64,000 nt of DNA, taken from assembly GCA_023424015.1 (NCBI GenBank), contig JAFAEM010000017.1, positions 79,909 through 143,908 of the forward strand, written 5' to 3'. The position numbers and the translations under genes are program-made. Numbering within the stretch: position 1 is the first letter of the stretch; each line of letters begins with the position of its first letter. Source of the stretch: Bacteroidota bacterium. GTDB taxonomy: Bacteria; Bacteroidota; Bacteroidia; Chitinophagales; Chitinophagaceae. Shown here in pieces: positions 25,187-33,371 of the stretch. The notes beneath the pieces were generated by a model. The model was not told where the DNA came from, did no database searches, and was given only the letters and a program-made list of their open reading frames with translations.

Positions 25187-25194
25187 TACCTTTG
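25187..25194 (+). promoter_or_regulatory. -7 element TACCTTTG upstream of queA leader
   Basis: Exact TAnnTTTG match about 158 bases before the queA start. A transcript from here would begin near 25200 and carry a long structured leader. Confidence 0.5.
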
Positions 25195-25200
25195 CCAGCT

Positions 25201-25351
25201 TTTATAGCTGTCGCATGACAGATCCCGGTGCCGTAAGACCGGGGATTGCCGCTCCGACTGATCCTGCAGCAACCTGTCTGCCCGGAGACGAACAACCCCC
25301 TCTATATTCCGGTGTATGTCGTGGGCCTTTTATAAACCACAAAATTCATCA
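25201..25351 (+). promoter_or_regulatory. Structured 5' leader of queA
   Basis: A GC-rich leader in an otherwise AT-rich gap. Visible stems are CCCGGT/ACCGGG (25224-25229 with 25238-25243) closing a GCCGTAAG loop, and CTCCG/CGGAG (25252-25256 with 25283-25287) enclosing a GATCCTGCAGCAACCTG core. There is also TGTC/GACA at 25210-25221. I compared it by eye with SAM, TPP, cobalamin, preQ1 and FMN aptamers and it fits none. It could be a regulatory leader or unrelated structure. Confidence 0.4.
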
Positions 25352-26401
25352 ATGAAGCTCTCACAATTCCGTTTCGACCTGCCCTTAAACCTCATTGCCC
25401 AAAACCCCGCCAAAAAACGTGAAGACGCCAGAATGATGGTGGTTCATCGTCATACCGGCCAGATTGAAAACAAACATTTCCGTGATATCCTGGATTATTT
25501 TGATGATAAGGATGTTTTTGCGGTTAATAATACAAAAGTATTTCCTGCCCGTATGTACGGTAGAAAGGAAAAAACAGGCGCCAAGATCGAGGTGTTTTTG
25601 CTTAGAGAGTTAAATCGTCCCAACCGTCTCTGGGATGTGATCGTAGACCCTGCCCGTAAGATCCGCGTGGGCAACAAACTGTATTTTGGCGACCAGGAAG
25701 ACCTGGTAGCTGAAGTGATCGACAATACCACCAGCCGCGGTCGTACTATCCGTTTCCTGTGGGAAGGTTCGGAAGAAGGTTTCCGCGCACAATTGGAAGC
25801 GCTGGGCGAAACACCCTTGCCAAAGTATATCAAACGCAAACCCGACGAAGAAGATAAAGAGCGCTACCAGACTGTTTATGCCAAGCACGAAGGCGCTGTG
25901 GCCGCCCCAACCGCGGGACTCCATTTCAGCCGTGAGCTGATCAAGCGCCTGGAAATAAAAGGTATCCGTTTTGCCGAAGTTACCCTTCATACTGGCCTTG
26001 GTACCTTTAGGCCTATAGAAGTGGAGGACCTGAGCAAACATAAAATGGATGCTGAGTACTATAATATCGACGAAACCGCCTGCAAGATCGTTAACCGCGC
26101 AAAGGAGTACGGACATCGAATCTGTTCGGTAGGTACTACTACAATGAGAGCGCTGGAATCTTCATTTACCGCACAAAAACTGCTGAAGCCATCCGAAGGA
26201 TGGACTAATATGTTTATTCACCCGCCTTATGAGTTTAATATTGCGGATTCACTGGTCACCAATTTTCATTTACCTAAAACCAGCCTGTTGATCATGACCT
26301 GCGCCTTCGCCGGTTATGAACTGACCATGGAAGCTTATAAAAAAGCGATCAAGGACAAGTACCGGTTTTTCAGTTATGGGGATGCATTGCTGGTTGTTTA
26401 G
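25352..26401 (+). CDS. queA: S-adenosylmethionine:tRNA ribosyltransferase-isomerase
   Basis: A 349-residue enzyme that transfers and isomerises the ribosyl part of SAM onto preQ1-modified tRNA to give epoxyqueuosine. Family landmarks are the N-terminal LSQFRFDLPLNLIAQNPAK, DVFAVNNTKVFPARMYG, EGAVAAPTAGLHFSRELI, VTLHTGLGTFRPIEVED and VTNFHLPKTSLLIM. An upstream in-frame ATG at 25316 would add 12 unconserved residues; MKLSQFRFDLP at 25352 is the expected start. Length is normal. Other queuosine genes are not in the window. Confidence 0.95.
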   Translation: MKLSQFRFDLPLNLIAQNPAKKREDARMMVVHRHTGQIENKHFRDILDYFDDKDVFAVNNTKVFPARMYGRKEKTGAKIEVFLLRELNRPNRLWDVIVDPARKIRVGNKLYFGDQEDLVAEVIDNTTSRGRTIRFLWEGSEEGFRAQLEALGETPLPKYIKRKPDEEDKERYQTVYAKHEGAVAAPTAGLHFSRELIKRLEIKGIRFAEVTLHTGLGTFRPIEVEDLSKHKMDAEYYNIDETACKIVNRAKEYGHRICSVGTTTMRALESSFTAQKLLKPSEGWTNMFIHPPYEFNIADSLVTNFHLPKTSLLIMTCAFAGYELTMEAYKKAIKDKYRFFSYGDALLVV

Positions 26402-26911
26402 TCTTAAAGGGATTAGGAATTTAGGCCTGGTAGCTATCGGGTTTGGAATTTCGTCTGTCAAATACTGTTTTCAAGCCTGGAGATATCGGAAAATGAGATG
26501 ATTTAGCTTCGATGGTGAAGCCTTGACAGACACTTAAAGCTTCTGACATCTAGTAGCGAAATTTCCTGGGAAAACCTCGGGTAAAACACGTGTTGAAACG
26601 TTATTTTATCGGGGATGAATTTCTGGCCTTGTCAGACACTTAAAGCTTCTGACATCTGGTAGCGAAATTTCCTGGGAAAACCGCGGGTAAAACACGTGTT
26701 GAAACGTTTTTTTATCGGGGATTAATTTCAGGCCTTGTCAGACACTTAAAGCTTCTGACATCTGGTAGTGCAAATTCCTGAGGAAACCATGAGTAAAACA
26801 CGGATCAAAAACGTAATTTTCATTGGGGCTGGTTTGAAAACCAACTTAAATGTTTAAAGCCTCTTACATCAAGTGCATAAATTACTGGGTTGCACGAAAT
26901 TTCTCCTCTAT
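26402..26911. other. 510-base intergenic region with tandem repeat
   Basis: Holds the 106-bp tandem array described separately. Bases 26402-26520 show gene-end sequence GGGATTAGGAATTTAGG-like, of a kind also seen after other genes in this window, and no feature beyond it. I see no gene. Confidence 0.6.
26521..26866. repeat. Tandem repeat, exact 106-bp period, three copies plus decayed fourth
   Basis: The string CAGACACTTAAAGCTTCTGA starts at 26527, 26633 and 26739, exactly 106 bases apart. Copies 1 and 2 differ at only a few positions along the whole unit (blocks such as AATTTCCTGGGAAAACC, AAAACACGTGTTGAAACG and TTTATCGGGG). Copy 3 is more diverged, and a fourth at about 26845 is recognisable only in TTAAAGCCTCTTACATC. 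The period is not a multiple of three and no frame runs through, so it is not a protein repeat. Units are contiguous without spacers, so it is not CRISPR. Confidence 0.93.
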
Positions 26912-27436
26912 ATGACGTATGAAGATTTTAAAAAGGTTACTAAACGCAAAAATGTATTTGATAAATATTGGCATTACATTGTAGCAATTTCATTTGGATT
27001 GTTTTTCCTGTTTGGGCTTTATTATATCACTTTTATAAATCCAGATAAATTTCGTCACACTTACTTTGTTGTGTATCCAGTCGTCACTATACTTCTAATA
27101 ATTTGTTGTCTATCTGCGTTTCGCCTACTTCCTAATAGGTATAAAATAATTGATATTTATTCATCCAAAAAGTTGTTTGAAAAAGAAAAAATTGCCTCGT
27201 CGATTGCATCGGAATATTGTGGTTTTTATTTCGAGACTAAAACAAATTACTTTGTAGGTCAACTGAAACGAAGATGGTGGCAATCAAAATATACGTTACA
27301 CTTTTTCTATAACGATCATCTTTTTGCGTTTAGCTTGCAAGGCCATGATTCGGATGGAGGTTGGATTGATTTTGGAGAAACTGAGAGAAAGAGAAAAAAG
27401 ATTAGAGAGCATATTGAAAAGTTGATTAGTGTATAA
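26912..27436 (+). CDS. AT-rich orphan membrane protein
   Basis: A 174-residue protein starting MTYEDFKKVTKRKNVFDKYW; an ATG 39 bases upstream lies in the decayed repeat copy and is less likely. Two membrane helices are clear, around ISFGLFFLFGLYYITFI and YPVVTILLIICCLSAF. A cytosolic part with WWQSKYTLHFFYNDHLFAFS and a charged tail (ETERKRKKIREHIEKL) follows. The layout, two helices then a beta domain, resembles YcxB-like proteins, but I cannot claim it. Its base composition is much more AT-rich than its neighbours, suggesting recent acquisition. Confidence 0.62.
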   Translation: MTYEDFKKVTKRKNVFDKYWHYIVAISFGLFFLFGLYYITFINPDKFRHTYFVVYPVVTILLIICCLSAFRLLPNRYKIIDIYSSKKLFEKEKIASSIASEYCGFYFETKTNYFVGQLKRRWWQSKYTLHFFYNDHLFAFSLQGHDSDGGWIDFGETERKRKKIREHIEKLISV

Positions 27437-27578
27437 AACTGCCTGCAACGTCCAATATGACGTAAGCCTGTCCGTCAATATTTATCAGATTATTAAGTTT
27501 CATCAGCTAGTTTCAAATTCGAGCCGCTAAGTCCATTATAAAAAAAGCGAAGCTACAGCGTTTTTTCGGAGCCTAAAC

Positions 27579-28178
27579 TCACCAAAACATATTCTTCTTT
27601 TTTTTATAAACATACTGGTCGCCCTGTAGCATCGGGTGCTTACCCTTGAGTCCTGAATCCGTGATACTCAGCCTGAAGTCCACAAAAAAATATTCCATGA
27701 TCCAGGGCTCAAACCGGAACTCAAAATAGTTGTGTGAAGAAGATTCGATATTAAACACCGAAACACGTTCAGCGCTAAATTCAGAGATCAGCGCGATACT
27801 TGTCACGTCCTGTTTTGGAAAATAAATAAACCCTTTCTCATCTGCCTGGTACCACGATCCACGCTCTCCCCTTTTGATACTGCCCGCTACGAACCTTAAA
27901 ATATTCTCGTTCTTATCTGTAACTCGAATGGCAACAAAGTTATTATTGGTGGCGGTGCTTCCGTTAAATGCAAAATCCTGTCCCGGCCAGGCGCGACTGT
28001 GAAAGGAGATCTCGCTGCCCTCAATGGCCCATTTGCCTGCTCCATAACGGTCAAGGGCACCATGACTCAGGAAAAACTGGAAGACCTGGTCGGAATGGAT
28101 ACGGAAGCCCGACTCCACCTCGTGAACATCTCGCAGATAATATGTACCGGGAAGATTCTCCAGAGGTTTTAAATTCAT
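27579..28178 (-). CDS. Hypothetical protein, 199 residues
   Basis: A soluble, beta-rich protein. The start is taken at MNLKPLENLPGTYYL (28178) rather than a hydrophobic nine-residue extension. Motif-like stretches are GAGKWAIEGSEISFHS, ENILRFVAGSIKRGERG and NYFEFRFEPWIMEYFF, with a lysine-rich end (YVYKKKKNMFW). It looks like a lipocalin-like or small immunity-type beta sandwich, but no family is recognised. Divergent from the alpha-oxoamine synthase gene. Confidence 0.62.
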   Translation of the reverse strand: MNLKPLENLPGTYYLRDVHEVESGFRIHSDQVFQFFLSHGALDRYGAGKWAIEGSEISFHSRAWPGQDFAFNGSTATNNNFVAIRVTDKNENILRFVAGSIKRGERGSWYQADEKGFIYFPKQDVTSIALISEFSAERVSVFNIESSSHNYFEFRFEPWIMEYFFVDFRLSITDSGLKGKHPMLQGDQYVYKKKKNMFW

Positions 28179-28219
28179 AAACATTAAGATACAACATATT
28201 AACACATGATTTACCCCTA

Positions 28220-28250
28220 TTTGAACCTGCCTTTCAAACCCTTACCTTTG
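28220..28250 (+). promoter_or_regulatory. Consensus Bacteroidota promoter
   Basis: TTTG at 28220-28223 and TACCTTTG at 28243-28250 are separated by 19 bases, the textbook -33/-7 arrangement of Bacteroidota. It lies 70 bases before the alpha-oxoamine synthase start and is the best promoter match in the window. Confidence 0.7.
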
Positions 28251-28320
28251 CGCAGTTTCACGCGGTTCCAGCAGTGATATAAGTGTAGCCGGGTGACCCG
28301 CACATCGACAACTTAATATT

Positions 28321-29589
28321 ATGGCAGATATATTTGATCGTTTATTGAAAAATTATGGCCCTATCGGCCAGCACAGGGAGAGAGCGCATGGTTATTTTGC
28401 CTTCCCAAAACTGGAAGGTGAAATAAACAGCCGGATGAAATTCCGCGGAAAAGACATGATCGTCTGGAGTCTTAACAACTATCTCGGTCTTGCCAACCAT
28501 CCCGAAGTTCGAAAAGCGGATGCGGATGCCGCGGCCAAATACGGGCTTGCTTTGCCCATGGGTGCCCGCATGATGAGCGGTAATAGCAATTTTCACGAAC
28601 AACTCGAAGCAGAATTAGCTGCTTTCGAACAAAAAGAAGACGCCATCCTGGTCAATTTCGGTTACCAGGGTATGGTGAGTTTGATCGATGCATTGTGCGG
28701 CCGTCATGATGTAATAGTTTATGACGCGGAAAGTCATGCCTGCATCATCGATGGGGTACGGTTACACCCCGGCCACCGTTATGTTTTTAAGCACAACGAT
28801 ATTGAAGATTTTGAAAAACAGTTACAGCGCGCCACCACCCTGATCGAAAAACAAAATGCCGGTGGTATTCTTGTAATCACGGAAGGCGTATTCGGTATGG
28901 CCGGCGACCAGGGTAAACTGGTTGAGATTGCATCCCTCAAAAACAAATATCAGTTTCGACTTCTTGTAGACGATGCCCATGGCTTTGGCACTTTGGGAAA
29001 AACGGGTGCCGGCGCCGGTGAAGAACAGGGTGTGCAGGATAAGATCGACCTGTATTTCTCAACTTTTGCAAAATCAATGGCCTCGATCGGAGCTTTTATC
29101 GCCGGCGATCGTAAGATCATAGATTATATACGCTATAACATCCGCTCGCAGATATTTGCGAAAAGTCTTCCAATGCCGCTGGTGATAGGTAACCTGAAAA
29201 GACTTGAATTGTTGCGCACACAGCCGCAGTTAAAAGATAAGCTTTGGGAAAACGCTCTCAAACTTCAAAACGGCCTCAAAGAACGAGGTTTCGACATCGG
29301 CAATACAGATTCCGTGGTAACTCCGGTATATATGAAGGGTGGCGTGGAAGAAGCTACTGCTATGGTTATGGACTTGCGTGAGAACTACAGGATATTCTGC
29401 TCCATCGTAGTGTACCCGGTCATTCCCAAAGGACATATCATCTACCGACTGATCCCAACAGCGGTTCACACCGATGAGGACATCGAAGAAACATTAAACG
29501 CTTTTTCAGTTACAAAAGAAAAACTGGACGCCGGCAAGTATAAGGCTGAAGCGATTCCGGATATGGCTGAAGTTAGTGCGAAGCGCTAG
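28321..29589 (+). CDS. Alpha-oxoamine synthase family enzyme (KBL/SPT-like)
   Basis: A 422-residue fold-I PLP enzyme of the family joining an acyl-CoA to an amino acid with loss of CO2 (BioF, glycine C-acetyltransferase, serine palmitoyltransferase, cysteate acyltransferase). Motifs are VWSLNNYLGLANHPEV, MMSGNSNFHEQLE, ESHACIIDGVRL, LLVDDAHGFGTLG and the PLP-lysine region FSTFAKSMASIGAFI. It is clearly different from the BioF at 54720 and has an extra tail of about 20 residues. This subtype is typical of Bacteroidota, where automatic calls vary between KBL and BioF. A role in sphingolipid or sulfonolipid base formation is plausible but unproven. Confidence 0.85.
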   Translation: MADIFDRLLKNYGPIGQHRERAHGYFAFPKLEGEINSRMKFRGKDMIVWSLNNYLGLANHPEVRKADADAAAKYGLALPMGARMMSGNSNFHEQLEAELAAFEQKEDAILVNFGYQGMVSLIDALCGRHDVIVYDAESHACIIDGVRLHPGHRYVFKHNDIEDFEKQLQRATTLIEKQNAGGILVITEGVFGMAGDQGKLVEIASLKNKYQFRLLVDDAHGFGTLGKTGAGAGEEQGVQDKIDLYFSTFAKSMASIGAFIAGDRKIIDYIRYNIRSQIFAKSLPMPLVIGNLKRLELLRTQPQLKDKLWENALKLQNGLKERGFDIGNTDSVVTPVYMKGGVEEATAMVMDLRENYRIFCSIVVYPVIPKGHIIYRLIPTAVHTDEDIEETLNAFSVTKEKLDAGKYKAEAIPDMAEVSAKR

Positions 29590-29979
29590 CATTATTGGGG
29601 ATTTGGAATTAGGGAGACCCTTTCCATAATCAGAGTCTCATACCTAATTCCAAGTCACTGCTGTCCGGAATAAATTCTGGATTGCTGTCAAAACCTTTGA
29701 CCCGCGCGGCTTCTATGACTTTTACTTTTACAGGGGCTTTGCTTTATTTTTCCTAAAGACTGTGCTCTTTGCTTGTCGTAGTTCAAATGTCCCGATGTGT
29801 CATGATACCATAGTGCACACAGCTTACAAAGTGGAGTATTAGCATCATGTTTTGTTCTCAATAGCAGATTTTTAACAGGTAGACGACTTTCGCTGTGCTC
29901 GCTGTGCCCGCCGTGGTTAATTGCACTCCAGAGTTCCCCGGACAATAATGATTCCAAGTTCCTAAATACTGATCCCGTC
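29590..29979. other. 390-base intergenic region carrying dispersed element copy 1
   Basis: After 60 bases of GGAATTAGG-like gene-end sequence, the rest is copy 1 of a roughly 295-bp dispersed element (29659-29953). No gene is supported; an 89-codon minus-strand frame here is accidental. Confidence 0.7.
29659..29953. repeat. Dispersed 295-bp element, copy 1
   Basis: Alignable end to end with 44430-44723. Shared blocks include CTGTCCGGAATAAA at the start, GTCAAAACCTTTGAC, TCTATGACTTTTAC, GTCGTAGTTCAAATG, TAGCATCATGT, TAGCAGATTT and CAATAATGATT at the end. The 3' hairpin arm at 29890-29917 reads as 9-mers (CGCTGTGCT, CGCTGTGCC, CGCCGTGGT). The matching 5' arm near 29809-29834 is worn in this copy. 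Confidence 0.9.
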
Positions 29980-30894
29980 TCACTTCGTGATCACGTAAAT
30001 CACCGAGCTACATCGTTTCCTATCCGCCATCGCTTTCCAATTTGAGCGTAGCCCATTCCAGAAGGAAAATATCCAGTCTGATTTTGCGGGTCGGCCTTTA
30101 CCTTCATTTCGATATTTACTGCTCATCAGGGAAATATAAAAACTGTCATACCACATCGGCAGGTATTGTGAGATCTTTAAGCCGTGTTTTGCCATAAGCT
30201 GTTCGACCGACCGGGGAGAGAAATGGTATAAATGTCGCGGTACATCGTAGGCGGCCCAGTTTTCAGCATATACCTCCGCGTCATGAGAAGTGTAATTGGG
30301 TACCGCGATAAACAGCTTGCCATTTTCACGAAGGACTGTTTTTAATTGTTGCAGGTAGTCATGCAGGTCATGCACATGTTCCAAAACATGCCAGAGTGTA
30401 ATGGCATCAAAATGGGCGGCAGGTAAATTGAACAGTTGGCTTGTATCTGACATCTCAAGCCCATACAATTCCTTTGAAACCTTTCTCGCATCTGCATCCG
30501 GTTCCAGTCCCAACACGTCCCAACGGTGCTGCCTCATTTCATTAACGAAAGAACCGGTGCCGCTTCCCACATCCAGCAACATTCCACGTTCGAGCCCGGT
30601 TACCCTTTGAACAAGTTTCCTTTTTGAACTAAGTGTTCGCTTCCTGACAATATGATAAAGCCGGTTGATCAATCCCGACGCGGTATTGGTATGTGAAATA
30701 TAATTATCCGACTTATAATAAGGTGCTATCGCATTTACAGCCGGTACATCCTGTGTAAAACGCAGTGTGCAGTTTCCACATTCCAGGATTGTAAACGTTT
30801 CTCCACTTACGGTATGATCTTTAACCTGGAAAACATTTTTTAATGCTGTTGAAGCGCAGGCCGGGCATGATGTGTAGTGTATGAGATCGGTCAT
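29980..30894 (-). CDS. SAM-dependent methyltransferase with N-terminal zinc ribbon
   Basis: A 304-residue class I methyltransferase. An N-terminal zinc ribbon has C10-x2-C13 and C39-x2-C42. The SAM-binding motif I is LLDVGSGTGSFVNEM, followed by acidic GLEPDAD and the motif DAITLWHVLEHVHDL, as in UbiG/Methyltransf_23 proteins. This layout is common in enzymes acting on sugar nucleotides or surface polysaccharide precursors, but no such genes are adjacent. Start MTDLIHYTS at 30894 lies directly next to a decamer array. Substrate unknown. Confidence 0.85.
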   Translation of the reverse strand: MTDLIHYTSCPACASTALKNVFQVKDHTVSGETFTILECGNCTLRFTQDVPAVNAIAPYYKSDNYISHTNTASGLINRLYHIVRKRTLSSKRKLVQRVTGLERGMLLDVGSGTGSFVNEMRQHRWDVLGLEPDADARKVSKELYGLEMSDTSQLFNLPAAHFDAITLWHVLEHVHDLHDYLQQLKTVLRENGKLFIAVPNYTSHDAEVYAENWAAYDVPRHLYHFSPRSVEQLMAKHGLKISQYLPMWYDSFYISLMSSKYRNEGKGRPAKSDWIFSFWNGLRSNWKAMADRKRCSSVIYVITK

Positions 30895-30900
30895 AGTTTT

Positions 30901-30955
30901 GGATGCTGGATGCTGGATACTGGATGCTGGATACTGGATACTGGATGCTGGATGG
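30901..30955. repeat. Decamer array (GATGCTGGAT/GATACTGGAT)
   Basis: Five to six contiguous ten-base units filling the whole gap between the methyltransferase start and the stop of the HU-CCDC81 gene. Same unit as at 13076. Confidence 0.88.
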
Positions 30956-30956
30956 A

Positions 30957-31601
30957 TCAGGGTTTCGGCTGGTAGGTTGGGGAAGCTTTTTGAGGTGTCA
31001 GTTGCTGTTGATTACCGACAGAAGAGGTTTTGACACCTTTTGTGGATAGGTAAACACCTATAAAGATAAATGCCAGCAAAGACACGATAAGCGCAATACC
31101 CCACCATTGAAACTTTCTTTCATGAGATGGCGAAAGTATTTCCTTCATCTGTGAAGATGTCTTCTCATCCTCACCGACCATCATCGTATGCTCTGCATTC
31201 TCCCTGATCACTTTTACAGCCGGAATAGGCACTCCGGCCTTCTTATCCTTCAGGACGGCTTCAAAACGAATTTCACCGGCCATACCTTTGCTAAATTCAC
31301 CTACGCCTTCCCAAAGCAGCCTGTCACCCGCCAGCACCTTATTTTTTATATCAAATGAAAAATCATTGAATCGCTTTACTGCATCCAGTTCTGAGATTTC
31401 CAGCTTCGAAGCCAGCCAGTCAAAAACATTCTTGGATGCTGGTACATTACCGTGATGCAGGGCTATCGTATATGCCGGTGGTTCAGCTATCTTATTGACG
31501 AAATCAATATACGCAGGCTTTCTTTCAAGCAGGAAAGTGCCGATACCCGGCATACTCAGTTGCTTATGCAGGATGAGGTATTGATAAAGTTCCCCGTACA
31601 T
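30957..31601 (-). CDS. HU-CCDC81-like single-pass membrane protein
   Basis: A 214-residue protein. The first half resembles the Bacteroidota HU-CCDC81 domains (opening LYQYLILHKQLSMPGIGTFL, then DWLASKLEISELDAVKRFND and DRLLWEGVGEFSKG), a histone-like fold often found at the cell envelope with SPOR domains. One membrane helix (WWGIALIVSLLAFIFIGVYL) lies near residue 177, and the chain ends in a proline/glutamine-rich tail. No SPOR domain is present. Two bases separate it from the barrel gene upstream, so it ends a three-gene unit (TPR, barrel, HU-CCDC81). Confidence 0.8.
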   Translation of the reverse strand: MYGELYQYLILHKQLSMPGIGTFLLERKPAYIDFVNKIAEPPAYTIALHHGNVPASKNVFDWLASKLEISELDAVKRFNDFSFDIKNKVLAGDRLLWEGVGEFSKGMAGEIRFEAVLKDKKAGVPIPAVKVIRENAEHTMMVGEDEKTSSQMKEILSPSHERKFQWWGIALIVSLLAFIFIGVYLSTKGVKTSSVGNQQQLTPQKASPTYQPKP

Positions 31602-31603
31602 CT

Positions 31604-33316
31604 TTAATTCTTTTGGTCAAAGGAAAAAATGATACCGCCCACGAAATTAAATCCATACACCGGGTATTGATTCCAGCGCTGGTATTCTTTGTTGAAGATA
31701 TTATTAAACTGCGTCCAAAGGCTGATATTTTTTTGAATTTTGAATTCAAGCCCTGCATTCAGGTCAACAGCGCCTTTTAACTTGCCATCACTGCCATCTT
31801 TCCTAAGATACCTTGGACCATTCCAGGCAAACAGGTCGCCTTTGAGCCAGAGGTCTTTGATGATCTGCAGGCGCAGGGCGGTATTCAGTTCAAGCGGGAT
31901 CAGCCCCCAGGCTTTTTGCTGTCCCTGAAGGCCGGTAAACTGGTTGAACTGAAGACTGGTGACCACAGAGAATTTCTCTTCAATCGTATAACCCAGTTCA
32001 CCACCCAGGTTCACTACATTGACCCTTCTTGCATTCACAACCTGGAATGATTTACCATCACCCGCTGCAGTGGTATCATTGATGAAAAGAGGCTGGTTAT
32101 TGAGTTTATTGAAAGCCACTTTGGCACTATAGGTAAAATGATCCCCCACGGCGCCTTTAAATCCGGCATATCTTTCTTCGACCCAGGTATTCAACTGTTC
32201 GGACGGCGCCCATAACCAGGGATTCTGTGAAGCCAGGTACTGATATGTGGTCTTGCGGATATATCCGGTCCAGCCAGCCTGGAGGGTAAAACGCTGGTCT
32301 GAGGTTCCCACTTCCGCGAGGATATTTGGAAACATCTTAAATGATCCGTTATCCCAGGATGGTCTTATTCCTCCCTGCAGCCTGAGTGTCGAACTTTTGT
32401 ACAACACCGCGGGAGAAATATACCAGGCAGTATTATTAACAACAGATTTTGCTTTTGGCGAATAACGGGTAAGATCAAAAGTAACACCGAGCTGAACCGC
32501 GAAGTCCTGTCCTACCTTTTTCTCAAGTGGAAGGTTCACCACGGTATTGCTTTCATTATTCTTCAGGTGGTCGCCAAATATATCGATCCTGATCTCGGGC
32601 GCATAAGAAAGGCCATATTCCGTTTTGTTGATATTGTGCATTCCGATACGAGCCGAAATGGTCTGGAAACGCTGACGAATCGAGTCGTTTACGAAGGAGA
32701 GTGTCTCGGGCTGGTAACCATACTTATACGTCCTGTTTTGTTTCATCCCGATACTACCATTCCATTCCAGGTTCTTTACTGTTTTATAGAACGCACTAAG
32801 CTTAACCTCTGTATTGGTAAAGTCCTGGTAATCTCTTTTGCCCTGAGATGAAACATGTTTCGCATAAATATTAGCTCCCGCTGTATTACCGTCACCAAAA
32901 GAAAAACCAGCTTGAATATATGGCGTCTTCAGGCTACCAAAACCCGCCTTGATATAATTACTATTATCGAATATTCCCGTTGAGTCTACCTGTAAGGCCA
33001 GCGGCTTGAGCGTGCCGGGCTGGTAGGCAAACAAAAGGTTGGGATTCGGGATATCGTATTGCAGTCGCGGCTTTGAAGTATCCGACGAAGGTGGTGAAGG
33101 ATTAAAATTGATCTTAGCCGCATCACGCAGAACCGGTTTAAACGCCGACGTGATATCAATAGCTTTCGGTTTGTTCGGATCCTGTGCCGAAGATACCGTG
33201 AAAGTAATGATGCCAAGACCCAACAAAATAATCCTGTTTAACAGTCCCCCTTGCTTCAAACCAACTCCCGCATTTTGCCTCCTCTTCGCTACCTGCATAT
33301 TGTTTTGAATATTCAT
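31604..33316 (-). CDS. Outer-membrane beta-barrel protein (TonB-receptor-like, no plug)
   Basis: A 570-residue exported protein. The signal segment is LLNRIILLGLGIITFTVSSAQ after a basic N-terminus; an alternative start at residue 7 is possible. From residue 120 it is a series of amphipathic strands with aromatic belts (YIKAGFGSLKTPYIQAGFSF, LWTQFNNIFNKEYQRWNQYP) and ends in a phenylalanine-rich strand (GFNFVGGIIFSFD), as in outer-membrane barrels. The FNNIFNKEYQ segment is typical of TonB-dependent receptors, but there is no plug domain or TonB box, so it may be a structural barrel. Follows the TPR gene after 55 bases. Confidence 0.8.
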   Translation of the reverse strand: MNIQNNMQVAKRRQNAGVGLKQGGLLNRIILLGLGIITFTVSSAQDPNKPKAIDITSAFKPVLRDAAKINFNPSPPSSDTSKPRLQYDIPNPNLLFAYQPGTLKPLALQVDSTGIFDNSNYIKAGFGSLKTPYIQAGFSFGDGNTAGANIYAKHVSSQGKRDYQDFTNTEVKLSAFYKTVKNLEWNGSIGMKQNRTYKYGYQPETLSFVNDSIRQRFQTISARIGMHNINKTEYGLSYAPEIRIDIFGDHLKNNESNTVVNLPLEKKVGQDFAVQLGVTFDLTRYSPKAKSVVNNTAWYISPAVLYKSSTLRLQGGIRPSWDNGSFKMFPNILAEVGTSDQRFTLQAGWTGYIRKTTYQYLASQNPWLWAPSEQLNTWVEERYAGFKGAVGDHFTYSAKVAFNKLNNQPLFINDTTAAGDGKSFQVVNARRVNVVNLGGELGYTIEEKFSVVTSLQFNQFTGLQGQQKAWGLIPLELNTALRLQIIKDLWLKGDLFAWNGPRYLRKDGSDGKLKGAVDLNAGLEFKIQKNISLWTQFNNIFNKEYQRWNQYPVYGFNFVGGIIFSFDQKN

Positions 33317-33371
33317 TTATCAATATGTTTAATAAAACATTCTTCGTAATCAATTCCCGAATTACTAATCC

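Noticed and set aside
25316..25351. Upstream start for queA
   Set aside because: Adds 12 unconserved residues; the ATG at 25352 matches the usual QueA beginning.
26521..26866. CRISPR array
   Set aside because: Units of 106 bases are contiguous with no spacers, and no cas genes are present.
29688..29957. 89-codon minus-strand frame in the dispersed element
   Set aside because: The second copy of the element keeps no matching frame on that strand, so the element is not coding.
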